This document shows positions 26,587 to 35,168 of a stretch of 64,000 nt of DNA, in pieces. The notes beneath the pieces were generated by a model. The model was not told the DNA's origin. It did no database searches and saw nothing but the letters and a program-made list of their open reading frames with translations. How positions within the stretch are numbered: position 1 is the first letter of the stretch; the number at the start of each line of letters is the position of its first letter. The stretch lies in the NCBI GenBank assembly GCA_903882935.1, contig CAIRZB010000027.1:1-64000 (forward strand), read 5' to 3'. The position numbers were made by a program, and so were the translations under genes. Source of the stretch: an uncultured Parafilimonas sp. Lineage in GTDB: Bacteria > Bacteroidota > Bacteroidia > Chitinophagales > Chitinophagaceae.

Positions 26587-26864
26587 ATACACAAAGGATA
26601 CATATAGGGTTTTAATACAGCTCATCAATTACATAGAAGAAAAGAATACAGAAGGTGCCGGATTGCGGTGGTTAGGCAGGTATGAAAGCTGGCTCCTCAA
26701 AAAAGTTGACTGATGGGGCACATATAAAAACCTGCAATAATGCCACCTTAAAAAGGGTAGGATTAAGGTGCTTATATTACAATAATTGGGTTATTGCCTG
26801 TTCTATTCATACTGAATATGTTCTTATTGAAGCACTGCTGCATCAGTCAAGAATAGCGGATTAA
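26576..26864 (+). pseudogene. RelE/ParE-like toxin disrupted by a frameshift
   Basis: The ATG at 26576 opens a frame reading MEIRYTKDTYRVLIQL and GAGLRWLGRYESWLLKK that stops at TGA 26711-26713. The matching C-terminal half continues one frame over (CNNATLKRVGLRCLYYNNWVIA, ending EALLHQSRIAD at 26864). Removing one A from the six-A run at 26699-26704 would join them into a normal toxin of about 95 residues. The N- and C-terminal blocks together match a Bacteroidota plasmid-stabilisation/RelE toxin family I recognise. It is either inactivated, phase-variable through the A tract, or affected by a homopolymer sequencing error. Confidence 0.65.
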
Positions 26865-26980
26865 CAACCAACAAAACCAATGGCCGCATCTACTGAATGT
26901 TTTTTGCCTCTCAATTCCCAAAAAATTTCCAAATAGTAACTTAATCGTATTCGTCAACTATTTTATCTTTTTGATTTTAA

Positions 26981-27030
26981 AACACATGCGCCCAATGCTG
27001 CATTTTTATACAAAATTGCGCGCATGTGTT
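26981..27030. terminator. stable hairpin between toxin remnant and carboxylesterase
   Basis: An 11-bp perfect inverted repeat (AACACATGCGC, 26981-26991, and its complement, 27020-27030) can extend by four more pairs after one mismatch, leaving an 18-base loop. It lies 25 bases past the carboxylesterase stop codon on the minus strand. Only a weak T-rich stretch follows on either strand, so termination is not certain. Confidence 0.4.
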
Positions 27031-27055
27031 GCTAATAAATAACACGAACTAACCG

Positions 27056-28633
27056 CTACTTCATATACTCCTTATCCAAAAACAAATAACGCGCATCATT
27101 AGCCGCCGGGCCTGCTTTTGTTTGCACGTTTATATCAATTACTTGTGCAGGTGCAGTGCCGGTGTTGGCGGGCCATTTTGGTAAACCCTTGCCATTAGGG
27201 TTGCCCGTTTTAATAAAGTTGGCAAAATATCCCTCCATGGTGGCCGATACTTTGTAATCATCTGGTGTCCACGCATACACGCTGTCCGCTGAGAGGTTTC
27301 CGAGCGCATACTCAATTTCCGATGCATGCGATGCACCAACCATGGCGGGCGGTAGGCCACCGGCAGGCGCAGGTTTTGCGTTTACCTCAGCCGGCCGCGC
27401 ATGCGAAAACAAATAGCGGTATACCGGTTTTCCTGCGGTTTTAGTTTGTAGGTCAAGCCATTTCCAAGTGCTGTATACAATAAAACGGTCACTGGCAAGG
27501 GCGGTGGCACTCTGTATCACTTCGTCCTGGGTTGTGCCGGGGTATAGTTTTAATATTTCGTCTGCCCTATCACCATACGCGGCACTCACTTTTTCCTTGT
27601 ACTTTTCGGGGGTGGGTGCCGTGCCCTGCATAAACGCTTGGTAGGGTATTTCGGCAGAGTTCCAACCGGCCAGCAAAGGTACTTTCGCCTGCTCACCAGC
27701 GGCAAAAATGTCGGGTAGCTGTTTAGGTAAAAAATAGCCGTCAACGGTAGGCGCTTGCCTTGCTGAGGTTGGCTTTGAAGCAATGTCAAGCAATTGCTCG
27801 GCAGGTATGGCCCTTAAGTCAGCCAAGGTTTTCGCGCCTGCCTGTTCGGCAAAGGCCAACCCACTTTTTTCACCCTGTGCCAATGGCACGGGTGCCAACG
27901 TTGGGTTTATAGATGCACCGCTTTCGCCAATGGCACCGGCTATAATGTTTTTTGACAGGGGCGAAGCCATTTGCAGAGATACGGAGATGGAACCTGCAGA
28001 CTCGCCCGCAATAGTAATTTTAGCAGGGTCGCCGCCGAACGATGCAATGTTTTTCTGCACCCAAACAAGGGCTGCATTTTGGTCTAGCAAACCGTAGTTG
28101 CCAGATGCATTGTGCGGAGATTCCTTTGTAAGCTCGGGGTGGGCGAGAAAACCAAATATACCCAGCCTATAGTTTACGGTAACGGCAACAATGCCTTTAC
28201 GGGAAAGGCTTTCGCCATCATAACGGGGTTCTGAGCCATCGCCGGCCATATAACCACCGCCGTAAAAATATACCAGCACCGGCAATTTCTGGCCGGGTTT
28301 GGCACCACTCCAAACATTCAGGTACAGGCAGTCCTCGCTGGTGCCTGCTGAACGGAAAACCATGTCGGAAAATATTCTTTTCTGCATGGCTTGCGGGCCA
28401 AAATGGTCGGCCTTACGCACCCCGTCCCAATTTTTTACGGGTTGCGGTTCCTTCCAACGCAAATCGCCCACGGGCGGCTGCCCAAATGGTATGCCCATAA
28501 AAATATGTATACCATGGGCATTGGTAACACCTTCAACAACACCATTAACGGTTTTCACCTGTGGCGGGGCTTGGGCATTTACAGCCAAACCGGTGGTTTG
28601 CAATAACAACACAAAGGCTAAGATTTTTTTCAT
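27056..28633 (-). CDS. secreted type-B carboxylesterase
   Basis: A 525-residue alpha/beta hydrolase of the COesterase family with a signal peptide (MKKILAFVLLLQTTGLAVNA). Catalytic Ser212 lies in GESAGS, the oxyanion hole in YFYGGGYMAG, the EDCLYLNVW family signature near residue 100, and a His in GASHASEIEYA. It hydrolyses carboxylic esters, possibly acyl decorations of glycans or polyesters (inference). It is divergent from the Nudix regulator gene, with a perfect 13-bp palindrome between them, so it is the probable target of that regulator. Confidence 0.9.
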   Translation of the reverse strand: MKKILAFVLLLQTTGLAVNAQAPPQVKTVNGVVEGVTNAHGIHIFMGIPFGQPPVGDLRWKEPQPVKNWDGVRKADHFGPQAMQKRIFSDMVFRSAGTSEDCLYLNVWSGAKPGQKLPVLVYFYGGGYMAGDGSEPRYDGESLSRKGIVAVTVNYRLGIFGFLAHPELTKESPHNASGNYGLLDQNAALVWVQKNIASFGGDPAKITIAGESAGSISVSLQMASPLSKNIIAGAIGESGASINPTLAPVPLAQGEKSGLAFAEQAGAKTLADLRAIPAEQLLDIASKPTSARQAPTVDGYFLPKQLPDIFAAGEQAKVPLLAGWNSAEIPYQAFMQGTAPTPEKYKEKVSAAYGDRADEILKLYPGTTQDEVIQSATALASDRFIVYSTWKWLDLQTKTAGKPVYRYLFSHARPAEVNAKPAPAGGLPPAMVGASHASEIEYALGNLSADSVYAWTPDDYKVSATMEGYFANFIKTGNPNGKGLPKWPANTGTAPAQVIDINVQTKAGPAANDARYLFLDKEYMK

Positions 28634-28683
28634 AAAACAAGTTGGTTAAAATGGATGTATGGTATAGGAATGAACAAGCAAAA

Positions 28684-28712
28684 TATTATTGTATCATTTT
28701 GATACAATAATA
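28684..28712. promoter_or_regulatory. perfect 13-bp palindrome, probable operator of the Nudix regulator
   Basis: Arms TATTATTGTATCA (28684-28696) and its exact complement (28700-28712) are separated by TTT. It lies 50 bases before the carboxylesterase start and 53 bases before the Nudix-regulator start, between two divergent genes. A perfect 26-base dyad here is very unlikely by chance and fits a dimeric winged-helix repressor or activator site. Confidence 0.8.
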
Positions 28713-28765
28713 AGCAGTATTGGCAATATGTCAAAAAATCGCCTTATTTTTCGGTAAAATTTAAT

Positions 28766-29500
28766 ATGGCTGACGGATATGGCTATGACAAAAGGGCTGC
28801 AGACGGCAAGGGTTTTATGCACGGCATTGCCATTGACGCAGTGATTTTTGGCTTTCACGACCGGCAGTTGAAGGTGCTGTTGCTAGAATACAGCTTGGCG
28901 GGTATTTTTGCCCTGCCGGGTGGCTTTATTCGGGAAACGGAGAATGTAAACGACGCAGCATTGCGTGTGGTACGGGAGCGTACAGGCTTGGGGAATATTT
29001 TTCTTGACCAGTTTTATGTTTTTGGCGACTATGGCCGTTTTGATAACCGGCCGTTAAAGGCCATTATGCAGGCCGGCGGCACCGCATTTGACGAAAACCA
29101 TTGGCTGTTGCAGCGTTTTATTACTGTTGATTATTACGCCCTTGTAGATTTTACCAAGGCCGTGCCTGCACCCGATGAAGAATCTGACATTTGCCGCTGG
29201 TACGATTTGGACACAATACCCCCATTGATACAGGACCATAAACAAATTATTGCCAAGGCATTAAGCACGTTGCAGGACGGGCTTGACAAAAAGCTGATAG
29301 GTTTTAACCTACTGCCCGACACTTTTACCATGGCCGATTTGCAGGCGGTGTACGAAACCATATTGGGCAAAAAACTACAGCGCACGGTTTTTCAACGCAA
29401 AATGCTGGGCTTGGGCATATTGCAAAGGATAGCAAAAAAACACACGGGTCGTGCGCACAAAGCACCTTATTTGTATAGGTTTGTAAGCCAGCCTGCTTAA
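28766..29500 (+). CDS. NrtR-like Nudix-domain transcriptional regulator
   Basis: A 244-residue protein. The N-terminal Nudix fold (about residues 20-150) contains ALPGGFIRETENVNDAALRVVRERTGL, in which the box is degenerate: the REUxEE core reads RVVRERT, so hydrolase activity is probably lost. The C-terminal winged helix (LPDTFTMADLQAVYETILGKKLQRTVFQRKM, by its core residues FTM-DLQ and R-VFQRKML) is the NrtR-family DNA-binding domain. Bacteroidota members of this group control sugar or NAD genes and sense a small effector through the Nudix fold. Position suggests it controls the divergent carboxylesterase. Confidence 0.88.
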   Translation: MADGYGYDKRAADGKGFMHGIAIDAVIFGFHDRQLKVLLLEYSLAGIFALPGGFIRETENVNDAALRVVRERTGLGNIFLDQFYVFGDYGRFDNRPLKAIMQAGGTAFDENHWLLQRFITVDYYALVDFTKAVPAPDEESDICRWYDLDTIPPLIQDHKQIIAKALSTLQDGLDKKLIGFNLLPDTFTMADLQAVYETILGKKLQRTVFQRKMLGLGILQRIAKKHTGRAHKAPYLYRFVSQPA

Positions 29501-29519
29501 CCGATAATGGCAAACTCCA

Positions 29520-30422
29520 TTAAAACAAGTTGGGGTAATCGGTTATAATACCATCCACACCAAGGTTGGTTAGGTTTGTTATGGTGGGTTTGTCATTCAC
29601 CGTCCAAGGTATTATTTGTATGCCGGTATCGTGGCACTGCTTAACCAACAACGGGGTAACCAAATGGTATTCGGGGCTGTAAATGGTTGGGATGAAGCCA
29701 AGGCCCTTTAGCTGCATGGCAAAATTCTTTTTATCAGCAAAATCTACCAATAACGCCGTTTTTATCATCGGATATTTCTCATGCAGGTATTGCAGGCTCC
29801 GTGGGTCAAATGATTGTATGATTACCCGCTTTTCAATTTTTTTCTCCAAAATAACCGCCATCAACAACTCCACAAAAGGGCCTGGCTTTGGGTGGTAAAT
29901 GCCATCGGTTTCGGGCACGCATTTTGTTTCTATGTTGTATTGCAGCGGGTGCTTGTGGTTTTTGGCAGCGTAAGCCTCCACGCTGTCAATCACATCTTTT
30001 AATAACGGTTTAATGGCAGCCAACTTTTGTTGCTGTGGAAAACGGGGGTGCGGCTTTAGGCCAACATCGTACCGCTGAATATCGGCATAAGGCATGTTAT
30101 ACAACACCAACGATTTTTCTTCACCAGCTGCAACATAACCGCCATCGGGTTTTGTGGTAATATCTGTGTTAAAATATGGGTCGTGGCTTATAACCACCTG
30201 GGTATCTTTGGTTATATGGGCATCCATCTCCAAGGTAGTAACACCTAAATCAACCGCTTTTAAAAAAGCGGGTATGGTATTTTCAGGCATCAAACCCCGG
30301 CAGCCCCGGTGGCCTTCTTTATCAAAAGCTTTTTTGCCGCCCAAGGGCTTGTAGGATGAGTTGATATGCGAACTACAGGCCGCCAAAGCCGCCAATACTA
30401 CAACAACAGTTATTTTTTTCAT
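29520..30422 (-). CDS. glycerophosphodiester phosphodiesterase, lipoprotein
   Basis: A 300-residue GDPD-family TIM-barrel protein that cleaves glycerophosphodiesters to glycerol-3-phosphate and an alcohol. A lipoprotein signal peptide ends LAAC-SSH. Catalytic motifs are HRGCRGLMPENT, TTLEMDAHIT and VISHDPY. Its start overlaps the paiB-like stop by 4 bases (ATGA), so the two are coupled. It converges on the Nudix-regulator gene with 19 bases between the stops. Confidence 0.93.
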   Translation of the reverse strand: MKKITVVVVLAALAACSSHINSSYKPLGGKKAFDKEGHRGCRGLMPENTIPAFLKAVDLGVTTLEMDAHITKDTQVVISHDPYFNTDITTKPDGGYVAAGEEKSLVLYNMPYADIQRYDVGLKPHPRFPQQQKLAAIKPLLKDVIDSVEAYAAKNHKHPLQYNIETKCVPETDGIYHPKPGPFVELLMAVILEKKIEKRVIIQSFDPRSLQYLHEKYPMIKTALLVDFADKKNFAMQLKGLGFIPTIYSPEYHLVTPLLVKQCHDTGIQIIPWTVNDKPTITNLTNLGVDGIITDYPNLF

Positions 30423-31051
30423 CGATGGAATACCTGGCCTTTTCTGTCAGCCATAGTTGAAGCTACAGCTTTTGCCTCACTGTCGCCTTGGTTAAGGTGA
30501 TGTATAATGTTTTCATAACTTTTGGCATCCCGGTTCTGGCTTAACTTAAACACATGCTCAATGCTAGTGATTTCAATCTCTAACGCAACAATGGCCTTCA
30601 TCATATTGGTTACGTACCCATCCGGCATTTTATCCACTAACGATGGGGAATGCGGGTTATTTTCAAAGTGGTCGGTAAGTTTTGATAATAAAGCCTGCAA
30701 GCCGGCATCGTCTAAAAACCGGAGGGTGCCCTTTGCGTGTACGGCCTGGTAATTCCAGGTGCTGGCAGATTGCGGGTTGCTGTACACACTTGCGCTTACA
30801 TAGGTATGGGCACCGTTAAAAATGGCCAATACATTCGGGTTTTGTTCAAAAGCCAAGGTATGGTCTTGTTTGCGCATGATGTGTGCCTGAATATATAATT
30901 TATCATCCCGCTGTTCCATCAAAACAGGTAAATGGGTTGCGACAGGTTTGCCTTCACTATCTACACCACACAAAGTAATAAATGGGTGGGCGTGCATAAA
31001 GGATAACACCTCTTCGTCGCTACCTGCCTTAAAATGAGATAAGTTGTACAT
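30419..31051 (-). CDS. PaiB-type FMN-binding negative transcriptional regulator
   Basis: A 210-residue protein with PaiB family blocks: THLPVLME, HIMRKQDH, VLAIFNGAHTYVSASVY, WNYQAVHAKG and the C-terminal MMKAIVALEIEI. It has a split-barrel flavin-binding fold. PaiB was named from Bacillus subtilis for effects on protease and sporulation genes, but in most bacteria the target is unknown. The gene is translationally coupled to the GDPD gene. Confidence 0.92.
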   Translation of the reverse strand: MYNLSHFKAGSDEEVLSFMHAHPFITLCGVDSEGKPVATHLPVLMEQRDDKLYIQAHIMRKQDHTLAFEQNPNVLAIFNGAHTYVSASVYSNPQSASTWNYQAVHAKGTLRFLDDAGLQALLSKLTDHFENNPHSPSLVDKMPDGYVTNMMKAIVALEIEITSIEHVFKLSQNRDAKSYENIIHHLNQGDSEAKAVASTMADRKGQVFHR

Positions 31052-31124
31052 ACCCCGAAGATAATTGAAAGTTTGATGTGTGGAAAACCTTGCTTAAATT
31101 ACAGCCATTCAACCAAAAAATGCA

Positions 31125-31682
31125 ATGTATAAATCTATTCAAATTCCCTTGTTTTTTTGCTTAATCCTGTGTTTTAACGTGTTGATTTCAAATGCACAAA
31201 CAGACACCGTACGCAAACAATCCGTGGATAGTTCAATTGCCAGAAATAACATCTCTGGAACCTCTGCTGCTGATGACGATTTTAACGCCGGTTTACTACT
31301 CATGGCTTCAGTAGTGATTTGTGCTATGGTTGGCGCGGCAATTGTCGGGTCATTTTTAGCAGCTTTTGCATTTTTGCTCGCAATTGTATTTATTTCGGCA
31401 GGTATTTTCTCCGCTTCATTGCTTATTGCCTTTTATAAGAAATCGATTACCACAGGTTTTAAAACCTTTGTAGTTATTATTTGCTCCATCGGCGGCACAG
31501 CCATCGGGTCAATCGGTCTTTTTATTGTAACAGGAATTTTTCATCTGGACTTGTCCAATCAAACTGCATTATTAATTGGCGGGGTTGGTGGCCTGTTAGG
31601 AGGTGTTTTGATGGGCTTTGTTATTTATAAAATTCTCGTTTTGTGTATGCTATATATCAAAAAGAAATTCGCCCTTGTATAA
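31125..31682 (+). CDS. hypothetical exported membrane protein, glycine-rich
   Basis: A 185-residue protein. After a signal-like N-terminus (FFCLILCFNVLISNAQ) come a short polar stretch and four hydrophobic segments (about 55-82, 84-104, 112-134, 145-172) rich in Gly and Ala. No family recognised. It is convergent with mrp. Confidence 0.6.
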   Translation: MYKSIQIPLFFCLILCFNVLISNAQTDTVRKQSVDSSIARNNISGTSAADDDFNAGLLLMASVVICAMVGAAIVGSFLAAFAFLLAIVFISAGIFSASLLIAFYKKSITTGFKTFVVIICSIGGTAIGSIGLFIVTGIFHLDLSNQTALLIGGVGGLLGGVLMGFVIYKILVLCMLYIKKKFALV

Positions 31683-31728
31683 GGGTTTGGGTTTTCCACG
31701 AAACTGGGTCAGAGCATACATTATTAAA

Positions 31729-31757
31729 ATTCCCCGGCTTTTTTATGGCCGGGGAAT
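31729..31757 (-). terminator. hairpin downstream of mrp
   Basis: A perfect 10-bp stem (ATTCCCCGGC, 31729-31738, with 31748-31757) and a 9-base loop lie 13 bases past the mrp stop codon. On the minus strand the stem is followed by a TTTTAAT stretch. It sits between two convergent genes. Confidence 0.55.
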
Positions 31758-31769
31758 GGAACAATATTA

Positions 31770-32870
31770 TCAGCCCTCTACCATCTCAATCATCTTAGTC
31801 GGCTGCCTGTTGGCATTGCGTTGGGAAATATTGCGCACGGTAATGGCCGCTACCTCCCAAAATGCTTTTTGTGTGGGTATGTCGTTACCTTCCATGGCCG
31901 GTACACCAGCATCCCCTCCTTCGCGTATGCTTTGCACCAACGGTATCTGGCCCAGAAAAGGCAGGTCGTATTCGTCGGCCAGCCGTTTGCCGCCGTCCTT
32001 ACCGAAAATGTAGTACTTGTTATTGGGCAGCTCCGCCGGGGTAAAATAGGCCATGTTTTCCACCAACCCAATAATAGGCACGTTTACTTGTGCTTGGCCA
32101 AACATGGCTATGCCCTTTTTCGCATCAGCCAAGGCCACGTTTTGCGGGGTGGTTACAATTACTACGCCGGTAACAGGCACGGCTTGCATTAATGTAAGGT
32201 GTATGTCGCCGGTGCCGGGCGGCATGTCAATTACCAAATAATCCAATTCGCCCCAGTCAACATCAGTTATAAACTGGCGTATGGCACTGCTAACCATGGG
32301 GCCTCGCCACACCACCGCACTTTTTTCATCCACTAACAGGCCTATACTCATTAGTTTAATGCCAAATTTTTCCAGTGGTATAATCAGCCCTTTGCCATCC
32401 ACATCCTTCATCATGGGCCTTTCACCCCGTACGCCGAACATTATAGGTACGCTGGGGCCGTATATATCGGCATCCATCAAGCCCACTTTGGCACCGCCTT
32501 GGGCAAATGCCAGGGCTAGGTTTGCCGCAACGGTGCTTTTGCCTACGCCGCCCTTGCCGCTAACCACCGCAATAATATTTTTTACACCCGCCAGTACCTG
32601 CTTATTGTCTTTACGGTTGCTGCTTGTGTTGGAGGTAAAGTTTACGGTAACATTGGCTTCCTTATTTACCAACAGCTTTACTGCGTTTACGCACGCGCGG
32701 TTTATCATATCCTTCATAGGGCAGGCAGGCGTGGTTAACACCACGGTAAAAGCCACATCGTTGCCCTTGATAACCACATCTTTAACCATGTTTAGCGTAA
32801 CAATATCCTTACCCAAGTCAGGCTCCTGCACATTGCTGAGTGCCTTAATAACTTCCGCTTCAGTCATCAC
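31770..32870 (-). CDS. Mrp/NBP35-family iron-sulfur cluster carrier ATPase
   Basis: A 366-residue protein. An N-terminal DUF59/MIP18-type domain (residues 1-85, with TTPACPMKDMI) is followed by a deviant-Walker P-loop GKGGVGKST, the switch block LIDMPPGTGD and YFTP-ELP. A CxxC pair typical of many Mrp proteins is not obvious in this sequence, which may weaken cluster binding. Mrp proteins help move Fe-S clusters to target enzymes. The gene is monocistronic, with a promoter-like box upstream. Confidence 0.92.
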   Translation of the reverse strand: MMTEAEVIKALSNVQEPDLGKDIVTLNMVKDVVIKGNDVAFTVVLTTPACPMKDMINRACVNAVKLLVNKEANVTVNFTSNTSSNRKDNKQVLAGVKNIIAVVSGKGGVGKSTVAANLALAFAQGGAKVGLMDADIYGPSVPIMFGVRGERPMMKDVDGKGLIIPLEKFGIKLMSIGLLVDEKSAVVWRGPMVSSAIRQFITDVDWGELDYLVIDMPPGTGDIHLTLMQAVPVTGVVIVTTPQNVALADAKKGIAMFGQAQVNVPIIGLVENMAYFTPAELPNNKYYIFGKDGGKRLADEYDLPFLGQIPLVQSIREGGDAGVPAMEGNDIPTQKAFWEVAAITVRNISQRNANRQPTKMIEMVEG

Positions 32871-32901
32871 ACATTATTTTGTTAAAAGAAATATTTTGAG
32901 G

Positions 32902-32909
32902 CAAAATTA
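32902..32909 (-). promoter_or_regulatory. candidate -7 box TAATTTTG for mrp
   Basis: An exact TAnnTTTG match on the minus strand, 31 bases before the mrp ATG. No -33 element at usual spacing. Confidence 0.4.
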
Positions 32910-33101
32910 ACCATCAACAAGGTTATTTTGTTTTTTAGTTCAAATACCTTGCAACAATAATTAACGGGCCAAGGTTTTTTGTTTATTGCGGTATGTTTTT
33001 GTTTGCGGTTACTTATTTTTATGCCAAAGTGTAAAATAACAGGCGCAACTGTAAAACAAAAGCATGTAAGAACAAAACACGGCAAAACCAATCACATTTT
33101 C

Positions 33102-33788
33102 ATGAAGCAATTTGTACAATATAGCTTGCTTAGCATAACAATGCTTATTGCCACCCTGCATTTGGCCGCGCAAAACACCCAAACCCAGCAGGATTCCGTT
33201 GTACAGTTGTACGGCGTAGTTATGACGGCAGACAGTCTGCAAGGCCTGCCCGCAGCCAGTATTGTGGTTGAAAATAAAGGCCGGGGTACCCTAACCAACG
33301 AACAGGGGGTGTTCTCCATTGTGGTGTTGAAAGGTGATAAAATTCGCTTTTCATCAGTTGGCTTCAAGGATAAATTGATAAACATACCCTACAACCTAAA
33401 GGGCAACCAGTACAGCGTAATACAGTTGCTGGTGAACGATACCGCCTACCTGCCAGCCACCATTTTAAAAGCCAGGCCTACACCGGGCCAGTTTGAACGG
33501 GATTTTGTAAACACCGAAGTACCCGCCGACCAGCTTGAACTGGCGCGCCAAGCGATGAGCGAAGCCAAAAGGCGCGTATTGCTGGCCGGGCTGCCAGCCG
33601 ACAGCCGCGAGGCGGTAAACATGCAATTAAGGCAAAATGCCCAAAAATATTACTACCAAGGCCAAGTGCCGCCGATGAACATTTTAAACCCGCTGGCATG
33701 GGCTGATTTTATAAAGGCCTGGAAACGTGGCGACTTTAAGCGCAAGGAAGATACGAGCTCTTCGTCTTCCGGTTCATCGGATAATTAA
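33102..33788 (+). CDS. exported CarboxypepD_reg-like (beta-sandwich) protein
   Basis: A 228-residue protein. I chose the ATG at 33102, which starts a signal peptide ending LHLAAQ; the longer upstream frame has no such feature. Residues about 37-120 (VQLYGVVMTADSLQGLPAASIVVENKGRGTLTNEQGVFSI, core G-V and GT-TN--G-FS) form the carboxypeptidase-regulatory-like domain common at the N-terminus of SusC receptors, here free-standing. The C-terminal region is helical and ends in a serine-rich tail. Function unknown; probably periplasmic or at the outer membrane. Confidence 0.8.
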   Translation: MKQFVQYSLLSITMLIATLHLAAQNTQTQQDSVVQLYGVVMTADSLQGLPAASIVVENKGRGTLTNEQGVFSIVVLKGDKIRFSSVGFKDKLINIPYNLKGNQYSVIQLLVNDTAYLPATILKARPTPGQFERDFVNTEVPADQLELARQAMSEAKRRVLLAGLPADSREAVNMQLRQNAQKYYYQGQVPPMNILNPLAWADFIKAWKRGDFKRKEDTSSSSSGSSDN

Positions 33789-33829
33789 ACTATGGCATAG
33801 AAGATTTTGGGCAACGTTGGATAAACGTC

Positions 33830-33858
33830 AAAATATCCCATTAAGCTGGGGTATTTTT
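33830..33858 (+). terminator. Rho-independent-type terminator after the CarboxypepD_reg-like gene
   Basis: A 10-bp stem (33830-33839 with 33848-33857, one G-T pair) with an 8-base loop ends in a T-rich arm. It lies about 40 bases past the stop codon. The rest of this 356-base gap (33789-34144) is AT-rich with no other coding-like stretch; it holds a promoter-like box at 34103-34110. Confidence 0.55.
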
Positions 33859-34102
33859 ATCCCGTTGTTTATACATTACAAGCTGCCCTTTTTTATAACC
33901 AGCTCGGTGGCCCAGCCAGTAAAATATAATACACAAACCAGCGGGGATAACAATTCTAATTAAGATAAATAATGGCGTGTTAAATCCGTAGCTGCCCATA
34001 AATTTAGCTCGGGTAAAAATAAGGCGATATTAATAAAGTATCGGCACTTAGTAATTTTTTTAAAGTGTATTGCTCCCATATTAAAAATCCTTACCCCTTG
34101 CT

Positions 34103-34110
34103 TATTTTTG
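34103..34110 (+). promoter_or_regulatory. candidate -7 box TATTTTTG upstream of 3-hydroxyacyl-CoA dehydrogenase
   Basis: An exact TAnnTTTG match 34 bases before the ATG. No -33 TTG at normal spacing. Confidence 0.4.
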
Positions 34111-34144
34111 TTGCCACATCCATTTTTTTAAATCTTGCCGAACA

Positions 34145-35038
34145 ATGGTTATACAACATATTGCAGTTATTGGCGCAGGCACCATGGGTAATGGCATTGC
34201 CCATGTTTTTGCGCAACACGGGTTTACGGTTAATTTGGTAGACACAGCACCTATGCAGTTGCAAAAAGCCCTGCAAACTATAGCCCATAACCTTGGCCGG
34301 CAGGTAACAAAGGGTACCCTTAGCGAAGCACAAAAAAACCAAGCACTGGCCAATATTGTACCCTTTACCAACCTTGCAGAAGGTGTACAAAATGTTGACT
34401 TGGTGGTAGAAGCGGCCACTGAAAACGCAGGTTTGAAACTGCAAATATTTAAACAGCTGGATGAGGCAGCCCCTGCGCATACCATATTGGCCACCAACAC
34501 ATCCTCCATCTCCATTACCAAAATAGCGGCAGCCACCAACAGGCCAGGTAAAGTAATCGGTATGCATTTTATGAACCCGGTACCCGTAATGCAGCTGGTA
34601 GAAGTGATAAATGGCTATGCCACTGAAAAAGCAGTAACCGAAACCATTGTTGCGTTAAGCAAACAGGTAGGCAAAGTGCCCTGTGTGGCGAATGATTACC
34701 CGGGGTTTATTGCCAACAGAATTTTGATGCCTATGTTGAACGAAGCAATTTACAGCGTGTATGAAGGCGTGGCCGGCGTTGAAGCGGTTGATACCATTAT
34801 GAAGCTGGGCATGGCCCACCCAATGGGCCCACTGCAATTGGCCGATTTTATAGGGCTGGATGTATGCCTTAGCATATTGCGCGTACTGCACGAGGGTTTT
34901 GGCAACCCCAAATACGCCCCCTGCCCGCTGCTGGTAAACATGGTGGCGGCCGGTAAACTGGGTGTAAAATCTGGTGAAGGTTTTTATGTCTATACGCCAG
35001 GGAGCAAGGAGTTGGTGGTGAGCGGACAGTTTGGGTAA
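34145..35038 (+). CDS. 3-hydroxybutyryl-CoA (3-hydroxyacyl-CoA) dehydrogenase
   Basis: A 297-residue NAD-dependent dehydrogenase. The N-terminal Rossmann motif is GAGTMGNGIA, the catalytic His lies in GMHFMNPVPVM, and Glu in the LVVEAATEN block. The C-terminal dimerisation domain contains FIANRILMPMLNEA and GLAHPMGPL-like motifs (here GMAHPMGPLQLADFIGLD). It oxidises 3-hydroxyacyl-CoA to 3-oxoacyl-CoA in beta-oxidation or butyrate-type metabolism. It is a single-domain enzyme without the enoyl-CoA hydratase half of FadB. No other beta-oxidation gene is adjacent. Confidence 0.94.
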   Translation: MVIQHIAVIGAGTMGNGIAHVFAQHGFTVNLVDTAPMQLQKALQTIAHNLGRQVTKGTLSEAQKNQALANIVPFTNLAEGVQNVDLVVEAATENAGLKLQIFKQLDEAAPAHTILATNTSSISITKIAAATNRPGKVIGMHFMNPVPVMQLVEVINGYATEKAVTETIVALSKQVGKVPCVANDYPGFIANRILMPMLNEAIYSVYEGVAGVEAVDTIMKLGMAHPMGPLQLADFIGLDVCLSILRVLHEGFGNPKYAPCPLLVNMVAAGKLGVKSGEGFYVYTPGSKELVVSGQFG

Positions 35039-35168
35039 TAGTTTTGCCTGTAGAAAGGAACGCTGCTGTTGGTTGGTGCCACTTGGCAATTTTTACTGGT
35101 AGCTAACTGCTTGCTGGCAAGCAATCAAACTGCCTCATAGATTATTGTACTTTCTTTTAAATACGTTT

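Noticed and set aside
26699-26713. Programmed -1 frameshift at A-AAA-AAG in the toxin
   Set aside because: The downstream half is in the +1 frame relative to the start, so a -1 slip would not join the halves; a one-base insertion is simpler.
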